Program-made: the position numbers and the translations under genes
Origin: Candidatus Schekmanbacteria bacterium
GTDB taxonomy: Bacteria > CSSED10-310 > JACPHN01
Direction of reading: 5' to 3'
DNA length: 32,132 nucleotides
Assembly (NCBI GenBank): GCA_016188575.1
Contig: JACPHN010000020.1
Location: forward strand, 1-32,132
Notes under the pieces: model-generated
The model's input: the letters and a program-made list of their open reading frames with translations, nothing else
What the model was told of the DNA's origin: nothing
Databases searched by the model: none
In this document: piece by piece, positions 1-8,245 of the stretch
Layout: each line of letters starts with the position of its first letter
Position numbering within the stretch: the first letter of the stretch is position 1

Positions 1-1788
1 TCACCGGAGAACCCCGGAATCGACCGGTCGGCCTCGAGCTCCGCGCCGAAGCCCGCGCCCTGGGGCAAGTCGGCGAAGGTGTAGCACCCGTGGCGCCGCG
101 ACCCGTCACGCTCCTGCATGCGCAGCACCGTGAGCGCACCGCTCGCGAGGTCGAACGGCAGCTCGGGCTCCGCGACGCCCCGGATGCCGTCGGCCCGGTC
201 GCGGTCGAGGTGCGCGACGAAGCGCACCGGTTTGCCCGGGTAGAACCACACCTTGTAGATCCTGCCATCCTCCGGCGTCGTCACCGCGGCAACCTTGTCG
301 CCGTCGAGCTCGTAGGTAAAGTGGGCCGGCTCGGTGGTGACCCGCAGCCAGTCGCCGCCGTCCTCGTGCTTGTGCCACGCCGGGGAACCATCGTAGATCT
401 GGACGTTCCACGCTCCGTGGCGGCGCACGGTGCCGTCCAGCTTCAGCTCCGAGAGCCAGGGGAGCGGCTGCGCCACCGACTCGACCTTCAGGTCGAGGTC
501 GATGTTCCAGACCTCGACCGTGTCGGCCGCCCGCGCCGCGACCACGTTGCTTTCGGCGCGCGTCTCGCCGCCGGCGCCGTCCGCGGTCACCAGGACCACC
601 ACGTATTCGTAGCTCGAGCCGGGCACCACGCCGGTGTCGGTGAAGGAGGTGACCGCGCGGTCCTCGATGCGCGCCAGCAGCACGTCCTCGAGGAAGTCAG
701 CGGCGGCGCGGGTGGCCAGGGCGGCGCCGGCAACCGCCATTGCGAGCGCCTGGAGCCGCCGCCGTCGCGGCCGCGCCGCCGCCCCGAGCGCGGCCGACAT
801 GCCGAGCGACAGCAGCGTCGCCCCCGCGCCCCCTTTGGCCACGGGCACGATCCAGCCGCGGTGCATTCTCACCTCGTAGGCGACAAACCCCGCTTCCTCG
901 TAGCCATCCCAGTCGAGCCCGATCGCCCGTCGCGCGGCCGCGGCCAGCCGCAGCGCCAACGCCGGCACGCCGGTTGGGGAGGCGCTTCCACCCGCGTTCC
1001 GCTCGTCCGGCGCGATCAGCGCGTCCGGCGGGCAGCTCACCCCGACCAGCGTTGGGGTAGCGGTCGGCGAGGGTGCCTGGGTCGGCTCGGGAGTGCCGGT
1101 CGCGGTCGGGCTGGCGGCGGGCGATGGGCTCGGGGACGCGGAAGGGTTGGCCGTCGGCGACGACGGCTCGGTCGGCGCCTCGGTCGCGGTGGCGGTGGCA
1201 GTGGCTGTTTCGGTCGGCGTGGCCGTGGGCGTGCGGGTCGCGGTCCGCGTCGGAGATTGGGTCGCGGTAGCGGTCACCGTCGGCGCCGCCGAAAACGGCG
1301 GGAAATCGACGGCATCGAGCCCCACCCGGTCCGCGCCCGACGCCCCGGCCGCGTCCTTGACGTAGCCCCAGCGGAAGGTCCACACTCCGGCGGAGACCCG
1401 GTACGCCACCTGCTCCCACGGGCGCTCCCCCGACCAGCGGCCCTTCTCGTACGCCTGCCCGGAGCTGCCGACGATCCAGAACACGAGCTCGTCACGGTCG
1501 CTCTCGGTGGAGGTCGTCAGCCAGAACGACACCTCGCCGGTGGTCTCGATCTCCAGCGTCACCTCGAGGATGGCGGTAGCGCCGTCGGCGAGCGGCGCGG
1601 TGCGGGCGGCGTATGCGCCCTCGGCGGCGTCTCCCGCTTCGACCCGCCACCCGTCTGGCGGGTCGCGGTGCCACGGCAGCGCCGTCGTGGTGCCGGTCTC
1701 GAAGGAGTCACTCGCGGCGGCGGCCACGGTCGCGACCGCCACCAGGAACGCACAGAGAGAGAGAGAGAGAAGCGACGCGCTGCGTCAT
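1..1788 (-). CDS. Secreted Fn3-like surface protein, out of frame at a (TC)8 tract; runs off window
   Basis: The minus strand carries a protein-like frame from about 1784 to the window edge. A good ribosome site (GGAGG, six bases before ATG at 1788) starts M-T-Q-R-V-A-S-L-S-L, but that frame stops about 25 codons later. Adding one TC unit to the tract at 1754-1770 joins the ATG to the long frame and gives a typical signal peptide ending A-A-A-A-S-D. The mature part has a beta-sandwich region (about residues 30-160, with a S-F-E-T-G opening and G-E-R-P-W-E-Q), a Thr/Pro/Ser linker (about 165-230), then an Fn3-like region (L-D-W-D-G-Y; T-S-F-T-D-T-G-V-V-P-G) interrupted by two hydrophobic stretches separated by R-P-R-R-R-R. 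The rest is unrecognised beta-rich sequence. The gene is either phase-variable and OFF, a pseudogene, or an assembly slip. The C-terminus lies outside the window. Confidence 0.7.
1754..1770 (-). repeat. (TC)8T dinucleotide tract inside the signal peptide codons
   Basis: Seventeen bases of strict TC alternation on the coding (minus) strand lie 18 bases after the ATG of the secreted Fn3-like protein. Position and type match slipped-strand contingency repeats. With 8 units the ATG is out of frame; 9 or 6 units would put it in frame. Confidence 0.85.
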
Positions 1789-1891
1789 CGGCATCCTCCG
1801 GTTCGCCTCACCATCCAGTATGCCGCGGCCGCACGCGCGGCGCAAGCCAGCAATTTTCCCTCCGCGCCATTGGAGCAGAGCCGTATCTGTT

Positions 1892-1932
1892 CACCCCCTC
1901 CCGTCGCTTGCGGGGGGAGGGTCGGGGTCTGC
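1892..1932. repeat. REP-like GC-rich hairpin
   Basis: A CCCTCCCG arm is followed by TCGCTTG and a GGGGGGAGGG arm, then GTCGGGGT. This resembles the short palindromic intergenic (REP-type) repeats of proteobacteria. It sits just before the histidine-kinase fossil and may mark its broken edge. Only one copy was noticed in the window. Confidence 0.4.
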
Positions 1933-1943
1933 CAGGGGGAGGC

Positions 1944-2235
1944 ATTTTCACGGCATACAACGCCCGCGACGCGATGCCCTCCGGTGCCAAGCTCACCGCC
2001 GATCGGCACCGCGCCGGCGACCGTCTGGTCGTCACGTGCGCCGACACGGGACCCGAGGTTTCTGTGTACATCCGCGTGCGGCTGTTTCAGGAATTCGCCA
2101 CGCACGGGAAAAGCGACGGCACGGTGCCGCACCGTTGTCAAGGCCCATGGCGGCACGATTCAGTACCGGGGCGGCGACGCGGGGGGAGCGGTGTTTGTGA
2201 TCGAGCTGCCGGTGCACCGTCCGGCCGCCGGGTAA
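1944..2235 (+). pseudogene. Fossil of a sensor histidine kinase HATPase domain
   Basis: The frame around 1959 reads N-A-R-D-A-M-P-S-G (N box), then R-L-V-V-T-C-A-D-T-G-P-E (G1 box), then R-L-F-Q-E-F-A-T-H-G-K (F-box region). Near 2125, where G-T-G-L-G-L is expected, the sequence loses bases and shifts frame. It continues as V-V-K-A-H-G-G-T-I-Q-Y and G-G-A-V-F-V-I-E-L-P-V, ending at TAA 2233-2235. No dimerisation or sensor region precedes it. The order matches the C-terminal ATP-binding half of hybrid or PAS histidine kinases. It cannot encode a working kinase. Confidence 0.8.
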
Positions 2236-2487
2236 GCGGGCTCGTCGCCGCGGACCGCATGCCACGCGCATTGCGCTCGCCATGGTGTAAAGCACACTCG
2301 GCCGACGCCAAGAACTGTCCCTGCACCCACCGGCCCTTGCGCCATGCTTCCACCGAGCCGCCGCGCTACGTATAGGCGCTGCTCAATCTTGCGAAGGTGG
2401 GTGAGGTGAGAGGACTTCGTGATGCGCTTTCCGCTCAGTTGCAGTCGGACCGGCGGTGGGTGCAGGGGTGACGGCCAGGCTTTGACC

Positions 2488-2511
2488 CAAGGCTTGGCGC
2501 GCCCAAGCTTG
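2488..2511 (-). terminator. Possible terminator hairpin after the outer-membrane protein gene
   Basis: CAAGGCTTGG and CCCAAGCTTG form a nine-pair stem with one bulged G and a CGCG loop, about 28 bases past the stop of the barrel gene. There is no clear U tract, so intrinsic termination is uncertain. Confidence 0.3.
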
Positions 2512-2538
2512 TGGCGTCGTTCGGCTGACCGCTGCCTG

Positions 2539-3231
2539 TTACATCAGGATGGTCAACTGAAGCTGCGATACCTGAACATCGGCATTGGTCTCGCTATAAC
2601 TGCCGGAGGAGCTACCGTAGGTCCGGGAGTCGGATTCATATTCTCCCCGTTCGTGCTCAACGCCGACTCCGTAGAGTGCACCGAGAGCGAGCCTATCCGT
2701 GAACCAGTACTCCGCGCCCACGGTTGCCATGGCGCCCATCAACCAAGACGTGGATTTTGCTGTTTCGGTCGCCTCTCCATAATAGTCATCTTTCGAGGTG
2801 CCATGTGACTTGAGACTATAGTGTTCCGCATTTATCATTGCTCCAAGAAATGGGCGTATCTTGCTTTGATTCCAAACATATCGGCGGAAGCCAAAACCGG
2901 CTCCGTATTTTGTCACTTCAGTATTGGAGTCATCATCGCTGTCTCCGTAGTCAGAGCCATGGGAGGTCCAGTTATCATCGGATTTACCATGCCCAAGGTA
3001 AAGACTTCCTTCCAAAGCAATCTTCTCGTTCATCCAATGAAGGCCACCAATACCGGTATCGAAAAACGACGGGCTGAACAAGTCTAATGAAAAACCCATC
3101 GCTGTGCGTCCGGCAAAACCTGGAGCTGTACTTTCCTGAGCATTTGCGCTACTGAGACAAAGGGCTCCGACAAGAACCAGGGCAGGGATGAGGTGAGGGA
3201 TGAGAGCGGGGTTCGCGTTTGGCTGAGGCAT
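2539..3231 (-). CDS. Outer-membrane beta-barrel protein
   Basis: A 230-residue protein. The start at 3231 was chosen over an upstream in-frame start because it follows a GGAG site by eight bases and begins a classical signal peptide: a hydrophobic run around A-L-V-L-V-G-A-L-C-L ending in S-S-A-N-A-Q. The mature part alternates amphipathic strands with Gly/Ser/Asp/Tyr-rich loops (for example Y-G-D-S-D-D-D-S-N) and includes V-G-A-E-Y-W-F-T-D-R-L-A-L-G-A, a strand-turn-strand typical of small OmpA/OmpW-like barrels. It ends in Q-L-Q-L-T-I-L-M without the usual terminal aromatic. It stands alone, and no specific function is assignable. Local base composition is clearly more AT-rich than the flanks, suggesting a different history. 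Confidence 0.75.
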   Translation of the reverse strand: MPQPNANPALIPHLIPALVLVGALCLSSANAQESTAPGFAGRTAMGFSLDLFSPSFFDTGIGGLHWMNEKIALEGSLYLGHGKSDDNWTSHGSDYGDSDDDSNTEVTKYGAGFGFRRYVWNQSKIRPFLGAMINAEHYSLKSHGTSKDDYYGEATETAKSTSWLMGAMATVGAEYWFTDRLALGALYGVGVEHERGEYESDSRTYGSSSGSYSETNADVQVSQLQLTILM

Positions 3232-3421
3232 GGTCGTGCTCCGTGGTAAAGGTACGATTGGCGCCGAGCTGGGCGCGTGCCCTTCGTGGTGCACGACCCG
3301 TGCCCAACGCCGCCAGGCGCAATGATGGCAGCGCGGTGGGATCCCCCAAGACGGCGCCGCGGAGCACGGACTTAAGCACATGTGCACCCACACGCGGGCG
3401 CGCGGCTCCCCGATTCGGGAG

Positions 3422-4420
3422 CTATCCCATCACTTGCAGCCGGCGAAGCTCAAGCTCTTCGTACCGCCGCCGCAGCCGGGCACAGGTCGAGAGGCAAACC
3501 GCAACTGCAATGACGCCGAGGAGCAATAGGGTGTACACGACCGCCGCCGCCTGGCCCACCGCGTACCCCGCCACGCCCGCAGTCATCGCCAAAAGCCCCA
3601 TGGCGGCCATCGCCCGCATGCCGCCCAACACCAGGCCGCGCGCCTTCCCCCGCGCTCCCAATGCCCCGAGAATGCTGCAAATGATGCCGAGCAGACTTCC
3701 CGCCAACCCGCCTACCACGCCGCCTCCCTCGGGAGTCCACCACTGGCCGCCCACGAAAAACTGTGCGCGCCACCACGACAAGTCCGCCAGCCGTCCGGCG
3801 CCGACTCCTGCTACGCCTGGCGGGTCCTCCCCACCGGCGAACGCCACGAGCCGGACTGGCCCGAGCTCGACATGCCCGCCTCCGGGCAGCACCACCTCCA
3901 TCTCCACGGCACTCGGCGCCCCTGACTCCGCGGAAAGGTAGAACGGGAGCACATAGCGGCGCCACTCACTCGCACCCGCAATGCGCGCCAGCGGCCCGCT
4001 GTCCGCCATGCCTTTGGTAAAATAGCGGCTCCCGTCCTCAAACACGCTCCACATTTGCAGAAAACCCGGTATCGGCGGCTGCTGATAGCGAATCATCCCC
4101 TCAAGCGCGTAGCTCATGGTCGGGAGGCGCGGCGATGCAATCCCCAGCAGCTTGACCGCGGCCTCTGCCGGGGACTGCTCGGCGTCCACCCGCAAGATCT
4201 CCACCGGCCCCGTTTCCCCAGGAACGTCGCCCGGCGCCACCGAGGCACCCGGAATGCTCGCGACGCGCGCGCTCTGTTCACCCCACGAAACGACAGTCAC
4301 GGTCTCCCGCGCAGCTGCGTCCCCCGCTCCACCCATCACCATCATCCCTGCCAGCGCCACACCGACCACCGTCACGCACACGCCGCCACCCACCGTCATC
4401 GCCCTCCCCTCGGTTCTCAT
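3422..4420 (-). CDS. Membrane protein with beta-rich periplasmic domain, partner of DUF2089 gene
   Basis: A 332-residue protein. The start at 4420 follows AAAGGAG by five bases and overlaps the stop of the upstream DUF2089 gene in an ATGA arrangement, so the two are translationally coupled. A longer upstream frame exists but only antisense-shadows that gene. The N-terminal hydrophobic segment (M-M-V-M-G-G region) is a signal or anchor. Residues about 90-215 are soluble and beta-rich (F-E-D-G-S-R-Y-F-T-K-G; W-R-R-Y-V-L-P-F-Y-L). Two or three membrane helices follow from about residue 235, with a short basic cytoplasmic tail (R-L-R-R-R-Y-E-E). The family is not recognised. Pairing with a small DNA-binding-type protein suggests a regulator and membrane-sensor arrangement, which is inference only. 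Confidence 0.7.
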   Translation of the reverse strand: MRTEGRAMTVGGGVCVTVVGVALAGMMVMGGAGDAAARETVTVVSWGEQSARVASIPGASVAPGDVPGETGPVEILRVDAEQSPAEAAVKLLGIASPRLPTMSYALEGMIRYQQPPIPGFLQMWSVFEDGSRYFTKGMADSGPLARIAGASEWRRYVLPFYLSAESGAPSAVEMEVVLPGGGHVELGPVRLVAFAGGEDPPGVAGVGAGRLADLSWWRAQFFVGGQWWTPEGGGVVGGLAGSLLGIICSILGALGARGKARGLVLGGMRAMAAMGLLAMTAGVAGYAVGQAAAVVYTLLLLGVIAVAVCLSTCARLRRRYEELELRRLQVMG

Positions 4421-4710
4421 CGCGACTCCTTTCGCTCTCGTCCATACGCTTCCCGAAGCAACTTCACCGTGCTCATGTCGAGTCTGCCCTCGACATACAG
4501 CATCCTGAGCTGCTGCTCGAACGGCCCCAGCTCTTCGCCGCTCTCGAGCAACTGCAGCTTCTGTATCAGGCGATCCAGCCGCAGCCGGACCGTCGGGTAA
4601 CTGATCCCATACACCTCCGCAACCGCCTTCAGTGACCCCGACGCCAGCACGAAGTTCTTGACAAAGGTTCGCTCCTCGTCGGTCAGCGCTTCCAACCAGG
4701 TCTGGCCCAC
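4417..4710 (-). CDS. DUF2089 family small HTH protein
   Basis: A 97-residue cytoplasmic protein with a GTG start at 4710 after a strong GGGAGGTGA site. The N-terminal W-L-E-A-L-T-D-E-E-R-T-F-V-K-N-F-V-L-A-S-G-S-L-K and the helix-turn-helix-like A-E-V-Y-G-I-S-Y-P-T-V-R-L-R-L-D-R-L are hallmarks of DUF2089. The C-terminal half is charged and helical (Y-V-E-G-R-L-D-M-S-T). Members are probable transcription regulators often placed beside membrane proteins. Here it is the first gene of a two-gene operon with the membrane protein at 3422-4420 and is divergent from the AAA+ operon. Confidence 0.8.
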   Translation of the reverse strand: MGQTWLEALTDEERTFVKNFVLASGSLKAVAEVYGISYPTVRLRLDRLIQKLQLLESGEELGPFEQQLRMLYVEGRLDMSTVKLLREAYGRERKESR

Positions 4711-4764
4711 TTCTCACCTCCCGCGTCTCCTTCTGAGGGTTAATTTAATTGATCGCAATGTGAG

Positions 4765-4792
4765 AAATAATATCATGTTTATTGAAGTCAAG
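4765..4792 (-). promoter_or_regulatory. Candidate sigma70 promoter of the DUF2089 operon
   Basis: On the minus strand TTGACT (4792-4787) and TATTTC (4770-4765) are 16 bases apart. They lie in an AT-rich stretch (about 4739-4805) that stands out from the GC-rich surroundings, roughly 55 bases before the GTG start. The -10 box is weak. Confidence 0.35.
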
Positions 4793-4854
4793 CTAAATAA
4801 ATCGAAAGTGCCCAGACGCGGCCACAGCGCCACTCTCGCCCGCGCCCACCAGCC

Positions 4855-4883
4855 GAGACACGCCAGAGCGAACGGGATACAAT
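4855..4883 (+). promoter_or_regulatory. Candidate promoter of the three-ATPase operon
   Basis: GAGACA (4855-4860) and TACAAT (4878-4883) are exactly 17 bases apart, 39 bases before the ATG at 4923. The -10 is good and the -35 is partial. No strong ribosome site precedes the ATG. Confidence 0.35.
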
Positions 4884-4922
4884 CGCGGTCGCGCACCAAC
4901 AGCTAACGCTCGACCTGCCGCC

Positions 4923-7900
4923 ATGCCGACGCTTGAACGCTTCTTCGTCCCGATCATCAGAATGCTTACTGCCGGGGGCCACGCTCTGGCCTATCCGCTC
5001 ATGACTCCCGGGGCGCTGTGGCTGACGGCAAGCGCTCATGACGTGGCGGTGAAGCTTGGCAAGTACGTGGAGACGTGCCTGGAGAGTGGCGATCTGAAGC
5101 CCTTGTTGGCGCTGCTGCCGGCGTTCGAGCGCGTTGAATGCGAGCGAATGGAGCTTGATCTGAGCGTGCACAAGGCGACCGGCGACGCCTACGCGCCGGA
5201 CTTTCCTCTCGAAGCTCCGGTCATCCGCGCGAGCGTCGCTGGCGGCACCATGCTCGTGCATGCTCCGACGATCCCGGCGGAAGTTGTGGTTGGCTCGCCG
5301 GAGGAAACCGTCGCCGCGACCGAGGAGGCGGTGCGCGCGGCGCTGGCGCGCCTGAAGCGGCTGCGAAGCGCTGCGGGGTTCCTTCCCGTGCTCTGGTGGA
5401 CGACCGCCGCGGTGACGCAGGAGGAGATCGTCGTTGCGGTGCCGACCGTAACGGAGCTGGCAGGCAAGTCGTCGGCAGGGCGCGAGAGCCTGCTGGCCCG
5501 CGTGGGTGCTCGCCAGACGCCAGGCGAGGGAGAAAAAACCTGGCAGCGGGACGAGGACGTCCTGCGGCTGGCCCGAGCTGTGCGCGGACCGGACCGCCGC
5601 AGCGTCCTGGTCGTGGGCCCCTCGGGCACAGGGAAATCCGCGGTCATCGGGGAGCTGGGACGGCGAAAAACGGAGCTCGAGCTCGGCAAGCTCGTAATCT
5701 GGAGCGCCGGTGCTGCTGGCATCATACGCGGGTTGACCGCACCGGAGGGCTGGCTGGAGAAGCTCGCGCAGCTCTGCGCCGAGCTCCAATCGACCGAGGC
5801 CGTCTTGCACGTTCGCAATTTCGCGCAGCTCTTCGAGATCGGGCGCTATATTGGGAATGACGTTAGCGTGGGCGAGGCGTTGCGCGACCCCATTGCCCGG
5901 CGCGAGATCCAGGTTGTGAGCGAATGCACGGCCGAGGAGCTGACGCGCCTGGAGCTTCGGTATCCGGCGGCGATCGCCAACATGCACGTGCTGCGCCTTT
6001 CCGAGCTCGACGAGGGGGCGCTGCGTGACGCCGTCCGGCGCCGGGCGGCGGCGCTTGCGGAATCCCGCGGGCTGATGATCTCGGACGCTGCGCTCGAGGA
6101 GGTACTTTCGCTTCATTGGCGTTATGCCTCCCATTCCGGGATGCCGGGGAAAGCGCTACGGTTCTTGAGCAGTCTGCTCGCGGCGTTCTCCCGCGCCGGC
6201 ACCAACGTCGTCCAGCGCGCCGACGTCATTGGCGCTTTCTGCGAGCAAACGGGGATCCCTGCCGCGCTCATCGATCCACAGGTTCCGCTCAATCCGGGAG
6301 CCGTTTACACGTTTTTCAGCGAGCGCCTCCTTGGGCAGCCGGCCGCGGTCAGCATCGTGTGCGAGGTGCTGGCGGCGGTCAAGGCGCGGCTGGTGCAAAT
6401 GGGGAAACCCATCGCTTCGCTCTTCTTTGTCGGTCCCACCGGCGTGGGCAAGACCGAGCTGGCAAAGGCGCTCGCGGCCTTTGTTTTTTCGAGCCCGGAC
6501 CGGATGACGCGTTTCGACATGAGCGAATACGCGACTCCGGGTGCCGTGCTGCGCCTCACCGGCGACGATGCCGGGAGCGAGGGGCGGCTGACTGGTGCCG
6601 TGCGCGAGCAGCCGTTCTGCGTGCTGCTGTTCGATGAGCTGGAGAAGGCCGATTCGTCGTTTTTCGATCTGCTTCTGCAGGTGCTCGGCGAAGGGCGGCT
6701 GACGGATGCGCGCGGCAAGGTAGCTGATTTTTCTGCCGCCATCATCATCATGACCTCCAATCTCGGCACGGACACCTATGTCTCGGGGCGCGTCGGTTTT
6801 GGCGACGGCGACGCCGGCGGCGGCTCAGTGGATCTGCCCAGTCATTTTGAACGCGCGGCTCAGCAGGCGTTTCGCCCCGAGCTGTTCAACCGCATCGATC
6901 GTATCGTGCCGTTTGCCTCGCTGTCGCCGGCTGACGTGAGAGCGGTGCTGGAGCGCGAGCTAGGGCGCCTGGCCGGCCGCGAGCCGGTGCGGCGAGGCGC
7001 GGTGGCGATCGAGGTCGCGGCGGCGGCCAAGGAGATCATCGCGGCGCGCGGTTTCGACGCCAAGCTCGGCGCTCGTCAGCTTCAGCGCGCGGTGAGCGAC
7101 TCGTTACTCGTGCCAATTGCAGAATGCATGAGCCAGTACGGCGGCGCCGGGCGTCTCGTCGCGCGTGCGGAGACGCGGGCCGAGGCCGGTGCGCTGGCCA
7201 TCACGGTGCGTGAAGGCGATCCCTGGCCCGCGGGCGGCCGCATCCGTATCGACGAGCACGGACGAAAGAGAGTTCCAGCGGATGGTGCGACCAGCCGGCG
7301 GTGGTACTTCGACCAGGTGTACTATGGATCGGTCTATTGCCAGCTCCTCAGCCAACTGGACATCTTGGAGCACCGCAAGGAGGCAAGCGGAGAGGCATTT
7401 TGGGAGAGCTCCGAGCAAGCCGCGCGGTATTCACATCTGCTCGCCGTGCGCTGCGAAGGCGAGGCGCTGTTGCGTGAAATCGAGGAGCTCGAGGATCAGG
7501 CCGTGGCACACTTGCTCGGAGCGGGCGGACATGAGGTTGGCGAGGAGCAGCTTGCGCAGATCGATTCCCGACACCACCTCTACAGGGTGCGGCTTTATGC
7601 CGCCGTGTTCCTGGCGGCCAACTGCTGCACGATCGGCGTTTACGGCTCGGACGCATGTGTCGGCGATGCGGCCCGCACCTACATCAGCGTGGCGCGCCGC
7701 CGCGACTACCGCGTGAAGGCGCGACTGGTGCTGGCATGGGACGAGGCGGCGGCCGACCCGGTCGCGGCGCACCCTGAGCGTCCAGGGCGGAGAAAGGAGC
7801 GACCACCAACCGCCCCGGTGGATCCCGTCGCGTTGGCATCGGTCCCGAGCGGCAAGAAGCGTCCGCCTACCGTGGAGTGGAAGCTCGAGCCTGCCATCGC

Positions 7901-8237
7901 TCCCTTCCCGAAGGAGCGCGTGTTCGGGGTCGAGCTGCAGATCGATGGCCCCTGCGCGGCCGATTTCTTTTCGCCGGAGGGTGGTGTCTACGAGTATGGA
8001 GGGCGAGTGGACCAGCGCGTCTTCGTCTGTGTCAGCAAGGGCGGCCTGAATTCCTTTAAGACCCCGGAGAGCTATATGCGCAAGACCCTCGTGGAACCGT
8101 CACCTCGCCGCACCATCTACGCAACGCAGATCCATGACGAGCAGTTTGATGAGCTAGGCCCCGGTGAGTATGACGCGCTGCTCGCCGAGATCCTCCTCTG
8201 GCGGTTGCTCTACTACCTCTCGGAAGAGTTGCTATAG
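4923..8237 (+). CDS. Clp/Hsp100-like double AAA+ ATPase A with release-factor-like C-terminal region
   Basis: 1104 residues. Residues 1-210 are not the Clp_N repeat domain and resemble the N-termini of the next two genes. D1 starts with Walker A G-P-S-G-T-G-K-S (232-239), but the Walker B position reads V-L-H-V-R-N-F, without the acidic pair. There is no ClpB-type middle domain. D2 is complete: linker F-S-E-R-L-L-G-Q, Walker A G-P-T-G-V-G-K-T (504-511), Walker B L-L-F-D-E (568-572), sensor 1 T-S-N (611-613), arginine finger F-N-R-I-D (655-659) and sensor 2 G-A-R (716-718). The D2 pore loop lacks the G-Y-V-G tyrosine (L-T-G-D-D-A-G-S-E-G). Residues about 790-1104 are an extra region resembling the PCRF domain of release factors: A-R-R-R-D-Y-R-V-K near 924 and G-P-C-A-A-D-F-F-S-P-E-G-G-V near 1009. 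There is no GGQ motif. It is first in an operon of three paralogues; cellular role unknown. Confidence 0.85.
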   Translation: MPTLERFFVPIIRMLTAGGHALAYPLMTPGALWLTASAHDVAVKLGKYVETCLESGDLKPLLALLPAFERVECERMELDLSVHKATGDAYAPDFPLEAPVIRASVAGGTMLVHAPTIPAEVVVGSPEETVAATEEAVRAALARLKRLRSAAGFLPVLWWTTAAVTQEEIVVAVPTVTELAGKSSAGRESLLARVGARQTPGEGEKTWQRDEDVLRLARAVRGPDRRSVLVVGPSGTGKSAVIGELGRRKTELELGKLVIWSAGAAGIIRGLTAPEGWLEKLAQLCAELQSTEAVLHVRNFAQLFEIGRYIGNDVSVGEALRDPIARREIQVVSECTAEELTRLELRYPAAIANMHVLRLSELDEGALRDAVRRRAAALAESRGLMISDAALEEVLSLHWRYASHSGMPGKALRFLSSLLAAFSRAGTNVVQRADVIGAFCEQTGIPAALIDPQVPLNPGAVYTFFSERLLGQPAAVSIVCEVLAAVKARLVQMGKPIASLFFVGPTGVGKTELAKALAAFVFSSPDRMTRFDMSEYATPGAVLRLTGDDAGSEGRLTGAVREQPFCVLLFDELEKADSSFFDLLLQVLGEGRLTDARGKVADFSAAIIIMTSNLGTDTYVSGRVGFGDGDAGGGSVDLPSHFERAAQQAFRPELFNRIDRIVPFASLSPADVRAVLERELGRLAGREPVRRGAVAIEVAAAAKEIIAARGFDAKLGARQLQRAVSDSLLVPIAECMSQYGGAGRLVARAETRAEAGALAITVREGDPWPAGGRIRIDEHGRKRVPADGATSRRWYFDQVYYGSVYCQLLSQLDILEHRKEASGEAFWESSEQAARYSHLLAVRCEGEALLREIEELEDQAVAHLLGAGGHEVGEEQLAQIDSRHHLYRVRLYAAVFLAANCCTIGVYGSDACVGDAARTYISVARRRDYRVKARLVLAWDEAAADPVAAHPERPGRRKERPPTAPVDPVALASVPSGKKRPPTVEWKLEPAIAPFPKERVFGVELQIDGPCAADFFSPEGGVYEYGGRVDQRVFVCVSKGGLNSFKTPESYMRKTLVEPSPRRTIYATQIHDEQFDELGPGEYDALLAEILLWRLLYYLSEELL

Positions 8238-8245
8238 GCCCGGAG

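Noticed and set aside
90-2375. 761-residue plus-strand open frame
   Set aside because: Antisense shadow of the secreted Fn3-like gene, joined to the histidine-kinase fossil; Arg/Gly-rich low-quality composition and no ribosome site.
4788-6134. 448-residue minus-strand frame over ATPase A
   Set aside because: Shadow of a strongly coding plus strand; no motifs of its own.
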